This document shows, one piece after another, positions 22,389-33,590 of a stretch of 64,000 bases of DNA (the first letter of the stretch is position 1; each line of letters begins with the position of its first letter). The position numbers and the translations under genes were made by a program. The notes under the pieces were generated by a model, which was not told where the DNA came from, searched no databases, and saw nothing but the letters and a program-made list of their open reading frames with translations. The stretch comes from Zanthoxylum bungeanum. Taxonomy: Eukaryota > Streptophyta > Magnoliopsida > Sapindales > Rutaceae. The DNA lies in contig SKCR01035613.1 of the NCBI GenBank assembly GCA_019454045.1, forward strand, positions 1 through 64,000, read 5' to 3'.

Positions 22389-24880
22389 TGTGGGAACACA
22401 GAAACTGGGCGACGCATGCTGTCCCGGGCTCGCAGCTCGGTCGGGAGTACGGAATAGCCACGGGGGACTAAACCGGAGAATAATGGAGTCGCCACCCGGT
22501 TTGAACCGGGAAAATGAGATTTAAGGCCGCACTCACCCCTCGCAAGGGAAGACCTCAAACCGTTGGGTTCGGAATGGTCCCTTACTTGTGCCATTTGTAA
22601 TGAAAGGATTTATATAATAATTTAATCAGGCTTCAGTAACACTTATTTCTAAGAATATCATGCTTCTACATTCACACACATACATCAACAAGTTCATCTA
22701 AATTTATATGTAACACATATTTGAATTTGCATACAACCTATTTGCATGTAATCTATGTCTCAATTTGCATACATAAGGATTATCATACGGCAAGCATACA
22801 AGTTAATTAACGCATTGGTAGACACAGAAGCGCAAACAAATAGCATTCTTACTAGCATGCATATTAAGAAGAGATATTTAAGCGCATAACAGAAATAGAC
22901 AACTAGAGGGGTAATACAAATGCATAACATAGAAAAGGGGTAACTATATGCTAAGATGGACATGTCGTAATGTGATGCAAGAGGATCTGTTTGCCGTGTG
23001 CGTTCGTGCAGCGTTCCTAGACGCGTTCGAACGGTAAACAGAAGGTTCTCGTTCGTATGGCGTTTGATAACTCGTTCGAACGGAAATGAAACAGAATGCT
23101 CACGTTCGAATGGCGTTTGTTAACGCGTTCGAACGGAAATGAAACAGAATGCTCACGTTCGTATGGCGTTCGTGAACGCGTTCGAACAAAAATGAGACCT
23201 GATGCATGATAAGGCAAAATAATACGCGTTCGAGTTGCGTTTGTAAACGCGTTCGAACGGGAATAGACCTGATGCATGAAATAGGACGCGATACATAAAC
23301 AACAAAATAAAGGGGCGCGGCGAAGTACTGCTGTAAAGGTGGCCTTTTGGGGCTCTTGGTCTCTCAAAGAGAGGACCTTTAGACCAACATACGAAGCCCA
23401 TGCGCGTCACATCACAACACATGAAATAAAGACAATAAAAGTGTAGGACTTCGTATGCCTAATTGAACGTACATTCAACCCAAACACACTTCGTCCAGCG
23501 CGGCGAAGTAGTGTCACAAAGGTGGCCTTTTAGGCTCTTCGTCTCTCAAATAGAGGACCCTTGGACTAACTCACTAAGCCCATGCGCTCGATCGCATCAT
23601 ACACACAAAATAAAGCCAATCATATCAAACTAAGTATGCCCAATTGAACACATCTTACATCTAATCCGAACACACATCAACCAGCGCGGCAAAGCATCGT
23701 GGTAAATGGTTTTAACCCCTCCCCATAAGGGATCTTTCATTCCACTTACCAAGCCCATGCGCTCGATTGAATCATGCATAAATAAATAACATACAGAATT
23801 CAAGTGACGAAAAATAAATAAATAAATCAACGCAACATGAAACAAGAGAAGGTGTCGTTTCCTCTGTATTTTTCTGCTTACTGTTTCAGGTCTTGTTTTG
23901 GTGTTTTAGGCTACTATTTTTGACGTAGTTTATCGTTGTTTTAAGGTGATGTTGGGCTGCTGTGTTTGGTGTGATTTTCGGTGATGTGTGGCTGTTTATG
24001 GGGCTGGTTTTTCGGTGATGTGTAGGGGTCGTTTTGGTGGTTGTATGGTTTAGGGCGTGAGGCAGGCTTCTTGTGGGCTGACGAGTGGGGCTAGGTGTTG
24101 AATGAATTTGATGCGCTGTTGCTTTGAGTGTGTGAGGCTAGGGTTAGTGGCTGGTTTTGTGAGTGCGTGAGGAGGTGTTGGCTTGGGGTTATTTTCTTTC
24201 TCTTGTGATTTGTGTGTATCTTATGTGTATGAGCTAGCGGAGTTCATGTCTTGGTTAGGGTTGTTTATATAGAGAAGGGTTAGGGCTTCATAAGGAAAGA
24301 GATTTGGCTAATTAAATAGGGATTTGATTTGGTGTTGGATAAGGGAAGTCAAAGATTGAGGGGGGACAAATCTTGGCTAGATAGGGAAGGTTGAATATTT
24401 AGTTTATGTTGATTAGGCATACAATATTTTAAGTTTGGGAATAATATATTGGTTGATTGATTTTAACTTGGTATGATTATATTTGATTGGTTTAGATTAG
24501 GTATGATTATATTTTATGTTTTATTTAATTGGTAAATGATTTAATTATTTTATTTAGTTAACATTTAATTTAATTAATATTTAATTTAATTGGGATGTGT
24601 CTTATGGGCTTGGTGGGCTAATTGGGCTTAGGTTGAGGCTAGCAGCAAAACCAGAATTACCGACACCGTTCGAACGCTTCCTCTAACGCGACATGAACGC
24701 CCGCAATCTGTTTGCCGTTCGAACGCATACACGAACACATCACGAACGAAAACAGTGAACCTTGTTTATTCTGAATTTCCCCTTCCGATATCCGTTTCCC
24801 GCGGCTTCCGTGACTCAAAAGGTAGTGCCTCCAAATGAGACTCATCATCGGGTTTCACATGCAAAAATACAATGCCTACA
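22389..24880 (-). repeat. Element A 5' LTR
   Basis: The 2492 bp match the 3' LTR with scattered substitutions and small indels. The promoter TATA box (TATATAAA on the minus strand) is at plus-strand 24264-24271. The 53-bp CpG cluster is at about 22990-23265 and the hairpin modules at about 23310-23790. Confidence 0.9.
24264..24271 (-). promoter_or_regulatory. Element A TATA box (5' LTR)
   Basis: TATATAAA on the minus strand within CTCTATATAAACAACC is conserved at 17863-17870 in the 3' LTR. The transcribed leader would then hold the CpG repeats and hairpin modules. Confidence 0.55.
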
Positions 24881-24885
24881 GTGTG

Positions 24886-26534
24886 AGTTATAAAAACTCA
24901 GATAGTAACTATACTAGTATAAAAACCAACAAGTCAAACATATCAGGAGTTTGTTAGAATTACTAAATTTATTTTGTTCCAAGTTCAGATTTATTACTTG
25001 TTATTATCCTTTATACTTAACCCATATCAAATTTTCATATTTACATATCTACATAGGTGTCAATCTAATAACTAACATCCAAAGTATGCAAAGCAAATCT
25101 CGGATACCATAGATTATATCATTTTATATCAAATCCACTTCAATCACGTGAAACATGAATTCATACATCTATACTTTTATCATGAATATCCACCTTTGGA
25201 ATACCATCAAATCGACAAATCAATCAAACTTTCCTCTATTCGATTACAAACTATCTTTAACTTTCTTTAATCATGATAACCTTACAATAGCTTGACATTA
25301 TGGATTCATATGCATTTACACACACCATAGCACATTTCTATTATATTCATGCAGAAACAATTTCAGAATTCTTACACGTACATACATACTAATACAACTT
25401 AACAAACACGCTTTAAAACATCTGATATTCACATCACTTTTCAAAACATCCATTTATTTCGCATAAGCATACATTATCCATATATGTCAGAAGTTCATAT
25501 ATGTTACGAATTCTATCATACACATGCATACACTCAGACATACATACAATCATCGTGCAACCAACCACAAAGCACACATAACAACCAATACAACACAAAG
25601 CATATAATCAAACAACACACATATACGGCTTGCTAACACATACAATGCTCGTACGTGACTTATTACCTATTTTAGAATAGGTATGAAATGAATTTCGTCC
25701 GAACGGATTCCTAACCAGCTCGAATTCTATACCACGAGAACATCAATCAATTAAATATACACACATGCAAACATATCACGTGACACAAACTCATCACACG
25801 ATTTCTCATACACAAGTATATACATGAGAAATATTGATTTATCATTCAGAATCGTCATACACACATATATATATATATATATATATCAAATCTATGAATA
25901 TCACGTTGCTGGAATTGTGGGTGCCGCCGCCGGCCACTATAAGATGGAGGGGTGGCCGGTGCACCCCATAACTGGTTGCGTCGGCCGGCGGTGGCCGATA
26001 GGCCGCCGGCGTGACCAACTGTTCGCAATGGTCGATTTTGGGATGATGGTCGATTTGGGAGAGTTGTAATATTTTTTCTTTTTTGTAATACGTAAAAACT
26101 ATGGGTATTTATAGAGAAGTTTCTGAAATTTACGTTCAAACCCCCGAAAATTGTAATCAGGTCTCAGCCATGGAATATTCTCGAAAATTCATATTTTAGA
26201 AGCCCTTCTAATGTAAATTTCAAAAAATGTTCAACATGAAAGTTATTCGACTCGGAAAAATATGTTTGATGGTTCAAGAATCAACTCAATCGGAGTTCGT
26301 TTGCAATATTTATAGCCTAAATAAGAAAATTTTATGCGTATAACGATATAATCAGAGCTCGCGTAACCGGTTCTCGAAATCACGCGTTTTCCAATGTGAG
26401 GAAACATCACTTTAATATATTTCGATCTATTTTCTAACATAGAAACTCTGATTTTTGAATATCATCCCGTTCTAAATCTTTAACTTTAATTCGGAAATAT
26501 TTTTAGAACTACTCTGAAAAATCGGGATATTACA
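24886..26534 (-). repeat. Element C 3' LTR, proximal part
   Basis: It continues from 15981 once element A is removed, and ends at 26534 with the minus-strand terminus TGTAATATCCCGATTTTT. Sequence from about 25290 to 25860 matches 52331-52900. An (AT)n tract at 25863-25887 marks where this copy lacks more than a kilobase present in the other LTR. A minus-strand TATAAATA box lies at plus-strand 26106-26113. The GC-rich patch at 25915-26030 is the LTR leader, with a counterpart at 54360-54450. Confidence 0.8.
26106..26113 (-). promoter_or_regulatory. Element C TATA box (3' LTR copy)
   Basis: TATAAATA on the minus strand, in CTCTATAAATACC, is conserved in the other C LTR at 54507-54514. This fixes the transcription direction of C. 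Confidence 0.55.
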
Positions 26535-26546
26535 TTCTCCCCACTT
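26535..26546 (-). other. Element C polypurine tract
   Basis: The minus strand reads AAGTGGGGAGAA directly before TGTAATATCCCG. Just upstream, TTTCGAGGACGAAAT resembles the closing codons of chromovirus pol genes, the only trace of coding origin in element C. Confidence 0.8.
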
Positions 26547-27010
26547 ATAAATATTTCGTCCTCGAAATTTCTCTGTTCTTATGTCGGATCATTCGGAACC
26601 GATCACACGTACATTACCATCTTGTCCGTATTATGAAGTCACCTCAATTTACACCTTTTCAAAAGTTACGTATTTATACTCCAAACAAACTATGCTATAT
26701 TGAAACCAAACATATCGAATCATACATTTTATACCAATAACACATCAAACATATCATCTCAATTCACACTCATCCATACAATCACGCTCAAACCGTTTCA
26801 AGGTAATTCCTCATAGAAACAGAACGTCGAACACAAATTCCATAAGTCCATCATATGCATCATCAGTAACGAAGAACATAAAATAGGTTCTTTGCAAGCG
26901 ATCAGATACAACATCAAAAACAAAACAAAACATAATACATATTTCATACTATCCATTCCATTCACAATTTAAAAGGAACTCATTTTATTTCACATCAGGT
27001 CATTCCATAT
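26547..27010 (-). other. Element C interior, 3' segment
   Basis: This is non-coding AT-rich sequence between the C 3' LTR and the insertion point of element B (its TSD copy CATAT is 27006-27010). No protein motif is visible. Confidence 0.6.
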
Positions 27011-29794
27011 TGTTGACAACAGAAACTGAAGGACGCTGTTCCGGGCTCGCGGCTCGGTTGGGAGTACGGAGTAGCCCGCGGGGGACTAAACTGGAGAATA
27101 AAAGTGGAGTCGCCACTCGGTGTGAACCGGGAAAATGATTTAAGGCCGCACTCACCCCTCGCAAGGGAAGACCTCAAACCGTTGGGTTCGGAATGGTCCC
27201 TTACTTATGCCACTTGTAATGAACGGATTTGTGCAATAATTTAACTAAGCCTACACAACATACATGTCCAAGAATAACCTAAATCTAGTTCGCATTCATA
27301 AAAATAAATCATATGTCTAAGTCATCATGCTTTAAAAGTAAGTCATCATAACGGCAAGCATACGATAACACACAATAATCTCATAAGCATGTTGAATTAT
27401 CAAACACGAAAAAAATAAATAACAACCTAGGCATAAACGTAGATTAAACTCATATTACGAAAGAAAATAACTATAACATGCATAAAGAATAACATAGTAA
27501 CGACCTAATCATGCTTAAGTAATAAATAACATATTGGGCCTAATCATGCTCGAATACAAGGTGGGTGAAATGAAATACGTGTGTCTCTCGAGTGGTATGG
27601 GGCATTGTATCCCGAGTGCAAACCGCAATACCGTCCATTTGGATTCGGCTATGGAATTTACGTCCTGATTTCCATCCGATATACCGTAAGAGAGGACACA
27701 TATTCCGTTCACCCGGAAATCACATCATACATCAATCCACAATACTCATGCGAAATAAAACAATAAAATAACTAAATAAAGGATAATAAACAAAAGGGGT
27801 GCCCTGAGGTATAACCTTTTAGTCGCATTCCGGGAGTGCGTTTCACGGAGCCGGAAGGGTTATCGTTTCCACTGTTTTCACTGGTCCGCTGTTTCTGCTG
27901 TTTTCAATGGTTCACTCTTTTCGCTGTTTCCACTGGTTTGTCCATTTTCACTCGCGGTTTCCGCTCGCTGTTTTTTCTGTTTTACTCGTTATTTCTTAGT
28001 CTATTTTTGGGCCGATTTTGGGACGGTTCTGGGATGATTTTTGGGCAGTTTTCTGTCTTGGTTTTGTTCGGTGTTTGAGCTGTATTAGAGGCTGTTTCAC
28101 GTGGCTTTGAGAGAGGTGAGCATGGATGGTTTCCACGTGTGCATGGTTGAAGCGTGAGCTGTGATATATGGCTTGTTCAAGGTCAGTTTTGCGTGAAGTG
28201 GTGCAGTGAGCTGGTGCGTGGTCAGGGGCAGTGAAGGGGCTGATGCGTGATGGTAGCAGTGAGTTTGTTCATGGAGATCAGTGGTATGAAGGCTGTGTGA
28301 GTGTTTCAGGAGCTGGTCAGTGGCGTAAAGGGGCTGTTATTTACATGTCGTGAGTGAGAAATGTATGTGCAGTGGCTAAGGAGTTGCCGAGAGAGGAATG
28401 GGCTGAGTGATAATGGCGAGGAGGCAGTGTGTTGTGCATGAAAGATTAGTGTGCTAAGGGACGTGTGAGTATGAGGGGGAAGCCATGAGTCTAGGGATAG
28501 TTACGTGAGTTTATTGTTTCTGTATGGGGGTTCATTTAGGGTGAGTTGTTTATGCGTTGATGGAGGCTAGGATGGGTGGTTCAGGAGAGAGGTGCCATGT
28601 GATTGAGGGGCTGAGTCGGTTTGTTGAAGGTCCGTGAGTTGCTTGCAGTGTACGTGGGGAAGAAGAGGCAGTAAGGGTTGGGCGTTTTGGCGTGAAAATG
28701 GCTATGAGCGGAAGGTGAAGTCAGGGGCCTCCAGGAGTCATTTGCTTAGGTCTTATTATTGTTTCTGTCGGTGCATGGGCAGTGAGGCTGAGTGTGCTTG
28801 TGGCTTTGAGTGAGAGTTGTGTGAGGGAGTCGGGTCCTGCGTGAGGCAAGGGGCTGATGAAATGAGCTGCTACCGAGAGGGGCTTGGGCTGTGAGATTTG
28901 CGTGGACTGTGTGTTGCTGAAGGGGCAGTTTTTGCCGAGAGTGGAGAGATAAGAATCAAGGATTTTAGGTTTATTTTCCGTGAAATGAGTTCCCCCTGCG
29001 TGAGTGAAGGTCCATTGGGTTTATATGGTTTCTGAAGTGAGAGAGAGAGGTATGGGTGAGAGGCATGGAGGGTGGTTATTGGCTAGTTCAAGTTGGTGAG
29101 TGGAGTGATGATGGGCGTGAAGGGTTTTTGATGGTTTGCGTTTGTGAGGCTAGTGTGGGTGTTTGAATAATGCATGCATGATATGGGTTTGGTCATCGGT
29201 GGTTAAGGGTTTTTGTATTTTGTTTGTTTTCTAATCTTTATTTGCATGGGTTGGTTCACGTGGGCATAATGGCTTTGTTAGGGTTTTTGTATTTTGGTGA
29301 GGCTAGTGGGTGTTGATTAGTTTATTATTTTGTTGGCTAGTGCTTGGTTTTTGGCTTGGTGAGATGCTTTGTTTATGGGTAGTGAATGAGTGGTTTGTGA
29401 AGGAATGGTTTGTGAAGATGATTCACGTTGGAGTTGTGGTGTGGAATGGTTTTGTCATGGGTAGTGGTTGCATGAGTGATAGGAATGGGCGGTTTGGATT
29501 TTTGTTGCTTGGTGGTTGGTTTTTGGTCGTTTAGTTTCGTTGGTTAGTGTTTGGGAGGGAATTGTTTTGGAGAGAGTGGTTTTTGGTTATTTGGGTAGGA
29601 ATTGTTAGATATGGGTTTGGGTCGAGGATAATTTTAAAACTGAGACCGAACGAGCGAACCAAATCCAACAAAAAATGTCAATTCTTGACCCTTCCCTTCC
29701 GACGACCACTTTCCGCGACTTCCGCAACTAAAAAGGTAGTGCCTACATTCGAGGCTCATCATCGGGACTTACATGTAAAAATGCAGTGCCTACA
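27011..29794 (-). repeat. Element B 3' LTR
   Basis: It starts TGTTGACAACAGAAACTG and ends GTGCCTACA. A minus-strand ATATAAA box is at plus-strand 29020-29026. From about 28080 to 29600 the plus strand is strikingly rich in G and T and poor in C, so element RNA and U3 would be C/A-rich. The segment 27602-27685 matches, on the opposite strand, the leader of copia element E. Open stretches such as 27836-28078 arise from repeated TTTTCACTGGT-like text and are not genes. Confidence 0.88.
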
Positions 29795-29815
29795 GTCTCC
29801 CCCACTTTGATGGGG
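29795..29815 (-). other. Element B polypurine tract
   Basis: The minus strand reads CATCAAAGTGGGGGAGAC directly before TGTAGGCACTG. It is nearly identical to the tract of element A. Confidence 0.85.
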
Positions 29816-29899
29816 CTTGTGTAGTGTGTGACAGTGACAATCCTATCAAAGTACGTGCAATGCATTTTTTACTTACCTGGCTCGCCAGGTGTTACTTAA

Positions 29900-31060
29900 C
29901 TTACATGTTGTCCTGAGATGCTTTTGACCTTTGGGTTTTGTTCCCAAACTGTGCCAAGATAAGGCTTTATTCCCCTGAGCTTCATTCCCGAGTTGTTTTG
30001 AGGGTGGTCTTTATTCCCGCACTGTGCTGAGAGAGAGCTTTATTCTCATGGGCTTTATTCCTGAACTGTTATGATAAGGCTTTACTCCCCTAGGCTTTCT
30101 TCCCGAATTGTGTCAAGATAGGGCTTTATTCCCTTAGGCTTTCTTCCCGAGCTATGTCAAGATATGGCTTTATTCCCTTAGGCTTTCTTCCCGAACTGTG
30201 TCATGATAGGGCTTTATTCCCCTAGGCTTTCTTCCCGAACTGTGCTGAATGTAGGCTTTATTCCTGAACTGTACTGAATGTGAGCTTTGTTCCCCTGACT
30301 GTAATGAATGCGGGCTTTATTCCCCAATTATGTTGATTGTGATGGCAAAGTGCTTTAGTCTTCTGGGCTTTGTTCCCGAACTGTTTTGAGATAGGGCTTT
30401 ATTTCCCCGAGCTTTGTTCCCGAACTGTGTTGAGATGAGGCTTTATTCCCTCGAGCTTTGTTCCCGAACTGTGTTCAGATAGGGCGTTATTCCCCCGAGC
30501 TTTGTTCCCGAACTGTATTGAGATGAGGCTTTATTCCCTCGAGCTTTGTTCCCGAACTGTGTTGAGATAGGGCGTTATTCCCCCGAGCTTTGTTCCCGAA
30601 CTGTGGTGAGATAAGGCTTTATTCCCCCGAGCTTTATTCCTGAATTGTGTTAAGATGAGACTTTATTCCCTCGAGCTTTGTTCCCGAACTGTGTTGAGAT
30701 AAGGCTTTATTCCCCCGAGCTTTATTCTCGAACTGTGTTAAGATAGGGTGTTATTCCCCCGAGCTTTGTTCCCGAACTGTGTTGAGATAAGGCTTTATTC
30801 CCCCGAGCTTTATTCCCGAACTGTGTTAAGATGAGGCTTTATTCCCTCGAGCTTTGTTCCCGAACTGTGTTGAGATAAGGCTTTATTCCCCCGAGCTTTA
30901 TTCCCGAAATGTGTTAAGATAAGGCTTTATTCCCGAACTGTTTACTGTGTAGAGGTAGGGCTTTATTCCCCTAGGCTTTCTTCCCGTACTGTGTTGAGAT
31001 AGGGCTTTTTTCCCCTAGGCTTTCTTCCTGAATTTTGTTGACCGTGGGCTTTGTTCCCAA
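29900..31060. repeat. Element B tandem array 1 (GGGCTTTATTCCC type)
   Basis: CGAGCTTTGTTCCCGAACTG repeats about every 44 bp through the homogeneous core (for example 30452, 30496, 30540). It alternates with GAGATAAGGCTTTATTCCC. Both ends are more diverged. It is the larger counterpart of the array in element A. Confidence 0.9.
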
Positions 31061-31890
31061 ACTGTTATAGAGAGTGAGCTTTGTTCCCTGACTGTGTTAA
31101 CTGTGGGCTTTGTCCCTGAACTGTACTGAATGTAGGCTTTATTCCCTGATCTGAGCAGACTGTGGGCTTTGCTCCCGAACTGTACTGAATGTGGGCCTCG
31201 CCCCTGAGCCTTGTTCCCGAACTGAGCTGAATGTAGGCTTTGTTCCTGAACTGAGCTGTCTGTAGGCTTTGTTCCTCAACTGATACTGATATGGGCCTCG
31301 CCCCCAGACTTATACTGATATGGGCCTCGCCCCCAAACTGATACTGATATGGGTCTCGCCCCAAACAGATACTGATATGGGCCTCGCCCCCAGACTGATA
31401 CTGATGCTGATGTGGGCCTTGACCCTGAACTGATACTGATATGGGCCTCGCCCCATACTGATACTGATATGGGCCTCGTCCCAAACTGATACTGATATGG
31501 GCCTCGCTCCAAACTGATACTGATATTGGCCTCGTCCCCAGACTGATACTGATATGGGCCTCGCCCCCAAACTGATATTGATGTGGGCCTCGCCCCCAGA
31601 CCGATACTGATATGGGCCTCACCCCCAGACCGATACTGATATGGGCCTCTCCCCCATATTTCCATACTCGGCAAGGATGTTACTGATGATGTGGGCCTCG
31701 CCCCTAGATTGCCATACCCAGCAAAGATTGATAGTGATGTGGGCCTCGCCCCCAGATTGCCATACCCGGCAAGGACTGATTGTGATGTGGGCCTCAACCC
31801 ACAGAATGCCGTACCCGGCAAAGACTGATAATGATGTGGGCCTCGCCCCCAGAGTGACGTACCCGGCAAAGATTGATAATGATGAAAACG
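31061..31890. repeat. Element B tandem array 2 (GGGCCTCGCCCC type)
   Basis: From about 31270 to 31650 the unit is 29-30 bp (ACTGATACTGATATGGGCC plus TCGCCCCCAG). From about 31680 to 31880 it lengthens to about 49 bp by adding GATTGCCATACCCGGCAAAG. Minus-strand open frames of 185 and 197 codons here, with ARPISVSVWGRG-type repeats, are consequences of the repeat and not a credible protein. Confidence 0.9.
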
Positions 31891-32246
31891 ATTTATTTCA
31901 ACATACTATATTGCTCTCATCGAGACAATCTTAACAACTAAACATATTTTCGTTCTCAACGAATGCTTTGTGTCAAAACCAGAGAACCTTCAAAGTACTT
32001 GATACACTCAACTCCAATCGTCTGAATAAGTGATCTGAACTAGACTCCTAGTGTGTGTCTGTGTGCGCTAAGGCTCTTTCGCAGCTTGTTCCTTAAGTGG
32101 GCCAACTCGATGATTTTGCTTTGGAGAATCGAACCAGTGGGTCTAACCAACCTGGATGTCTTAATCACGTTTTGTGATTACTTCGGCGTACTCAACATGA
32201 TATGGTCTTCGTCTTTTTTCTTTTTTCTCTTTCTTTTCATTTTGAA

Positions 32247-32277
<31 letters not shown>

Positions 32278-32700
32278 CTTTTTCTGACACACCTACCCTT
32301 TAAGGTAGCATTTCTCCTCATGGTGGTCCTAATACTCACCCATTGGTAGCTTCACGCTTATCGGTTATAGATGGTCTATTTTTTTTTCTTTTCTTTTTAT
32401 TTCAGAGACTTTTTCTTTATATCCAACCATATCATATATCATAGCATCAGTAAACCAGGGTGGACTTCCAGGTAAACGGTCATTCACTAATCCATCATCT
32501 CTTCAACTAGTCACCTTGCCAACCACTCAGGCTTCTACCGCTGAGATCCCGCAATCAAGTGCACGTGAGTCTAACTGAGATCAATCCATTCAGAATACCG
32601 GACGAGAGCGCGTCTCGCACTTATCGTTTCTAGGGTTTCTCCCTACAACATACAATGTCATCACCGGACACATGTCTAACCATCAAAGACTTATCTCTCT
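31891..32700 (-). other. Element B insert: pyrimidine-rich filler of unknown origin
   Basis: It contains TTTTC-type tracts at about 32211-32285 and 32380-32402 (A/G-rich on the element's sense strand). Between them are mixed sequences with no recognisable motif. They may be pieces of further captured transcripts, but nothing proves it. Confidence 0.35.
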
Positions 32701-32701
32701 C

Positions 32702-32729
32702 ATTTTTTTTTATTTTTTTTTATTTTTTT
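32702..32729 (-). other. Poly(A)-like tract behind the LOG retrocopy
   Basis: On the minus strand this is runs of A separated by single T residues, about 65 nt after the stop codon of the LOG-like sequence. That position fits the tail of a reverse-transcribed mRNA. Confidence 0.55.
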
Positions 32730-32796
32730 CAACAATTAAACTAGAGTACAAACTTTCAAATATTTCATGTCTGTAATACCTGGTCAGTAGGAAACA

Positions 32797-33450
32797 TCAC
32801 TGATTAAGATCAATGTCCAATCTGCGCTTCTTGCCACGATCACCATCTGTCCAGTCCAATTTGGAGAGGATAGGGTCGAGCTTCAGTTCAAAAGCTATGA
32901 TCTGATCATTAAACTCTTCGGCCTTTGTTGCAGTCAAGAAAATATCTTCAACAGATTTGGTGACGAATTCATGTTTTTTGGCTTCCGCGAGAAATACAAA
33001 CAGAAAATCGAAGAAATGTACAATGTTGAGTATCCCAATGGGCTTCCGATGAATGTTTAAATGTTCCCATGATGCAACCGTGAATATTTCTTCAAGGGTA
33101 CCAAGTCTACCTGGTAACGCAATAAACGCATTCGCAGTATTGATCATTTCATAGAATCGTTCAGACATACCTGATATGACACGTTCATCTTCATTTGTTG
33201 GTCCAATTAACTGTTCGTCCGCCAAAGGTCTTGGGATGATTCCCAAAACATAACCGCCACCATCCTGAATGGCTTTTGAAATGCTTCCCATTATCCCAAG
33301 ATTTCCACCGCCATATACTAGATGTATATTCTTCTCAGCCATGACTCGCCCCAATTCCTTCGCAGCCTCAATGAATTCGGGTTTATTACCAGTGTTGGAT
33401 CCACAGAAAACAAAAATTCACTTGAATCGCTGCTGTGAAGTTGCTTCCAT
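32797..33450 (-). pseudogene. LOG-like cytokinin riboside 5'-monophosphate phosphoribohydrolase, intronless retrocopy
   Basis: LOG enzymes release active cytokinin bases from their nucleotide precursors in the plant cytosol. The frame starts at ATG 33450 (MEATSQQRFK) and spans 217 codons, the usual LOG length, with no intron, whereas plant LOG genes normally have several. A TGA replaces codon 11 (33420-33418). Thereafter the frame is open to 32797: FVFCGSNTGNKPEF at about 13-26, VYGGGNLGIMGS at 45-56, GMSERFYEMI at 94-103 and PGRLGTLEE at 113-121. The Lys/Arg-rich tail KKRRLDIDLNQ closes it. The family motif is PGGxGTxxE, so residue 115 is Arg (AGA) where Gly is invariant in members I know. 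Both lesions are single transitions from plausible ancestors. The next in-frame ATG (33342) would remove the first strand of the Rossmann fold. It lies in sense orientation within element B. Confidence 0.88.
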
Positions 33451-33590
33451 TTTCTTTCTCTTACTTGGATGTATATCTGGATGTGTTGAGGAGAGAAATG
33501 TTGAGCTGAATTTCTAGAACCTGAAAAGGGGTGAGTAATAATTGCACTAATATCTTCCACAGAACGATTGTTAGCTAAACCACAAAAGAA
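33451..33590 (-). other. Putative 5' UTR of the captured LOG transcript
   Basis: The minus-strand sequence leading into the ATG is pyrimidine- and A-rich (TTTCTCTCCTCAACACATCC, then AAGTAAGAGAAAGAAA just before ATGG), like a plant 5' UTR. How far the captured transcript extends is uncertain. Confidence 0.4.

Larger units (their letters stand above)
15982..24880 (-). mobile_element. Element A: gag-only Tat/Ogre-like LTR retrotransposon
   Basis: The 8899-bp element has LTRs of 2498 and 2492 bp that start TGTGGGAAC and end GCCTACA, and a perfect TSD, GTGTG (15977-15981 and 24881-24885). The PBS sits next to the right LTR and the PPT next to the left LTR, so it runs on the minus strand. The 3.9-kb interior has, in transcription order, a leader with a ~180-bp duplication, a broken gag, a short conserved segment and a tandem array. 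There is no protease, reverse transcriptase or integrase. It would need another Tat-type element for mobilisation and resembles what has been described in plants as TR-GAG elements. It lies inside the 3' LTR of element C and shares its family with element B. Confidence 0.9.

Noticed and set aside
31065..31869. Long minus-strand frames encoding ARPISVSVWGRG-type repeated peptides
   Set aside because: They exist only because the 29-30 bp array lacks stops in several frames at once; unit length varies, and no start context or family match is evident.
29900..31890. Regular repeats with spacers, superficially CRISPR-like
   Set aside because: Units are contiguous and diverged, without unique spacers of constant length, and lie in a eukaryotic retrotransposon.
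32797..33450. Active host LOG gene
   Set aside because: It is intronless, within an LTR element, has a nonsense codon at position 11 and an altered catalytic motif; better called a retrocopy pseudogene.
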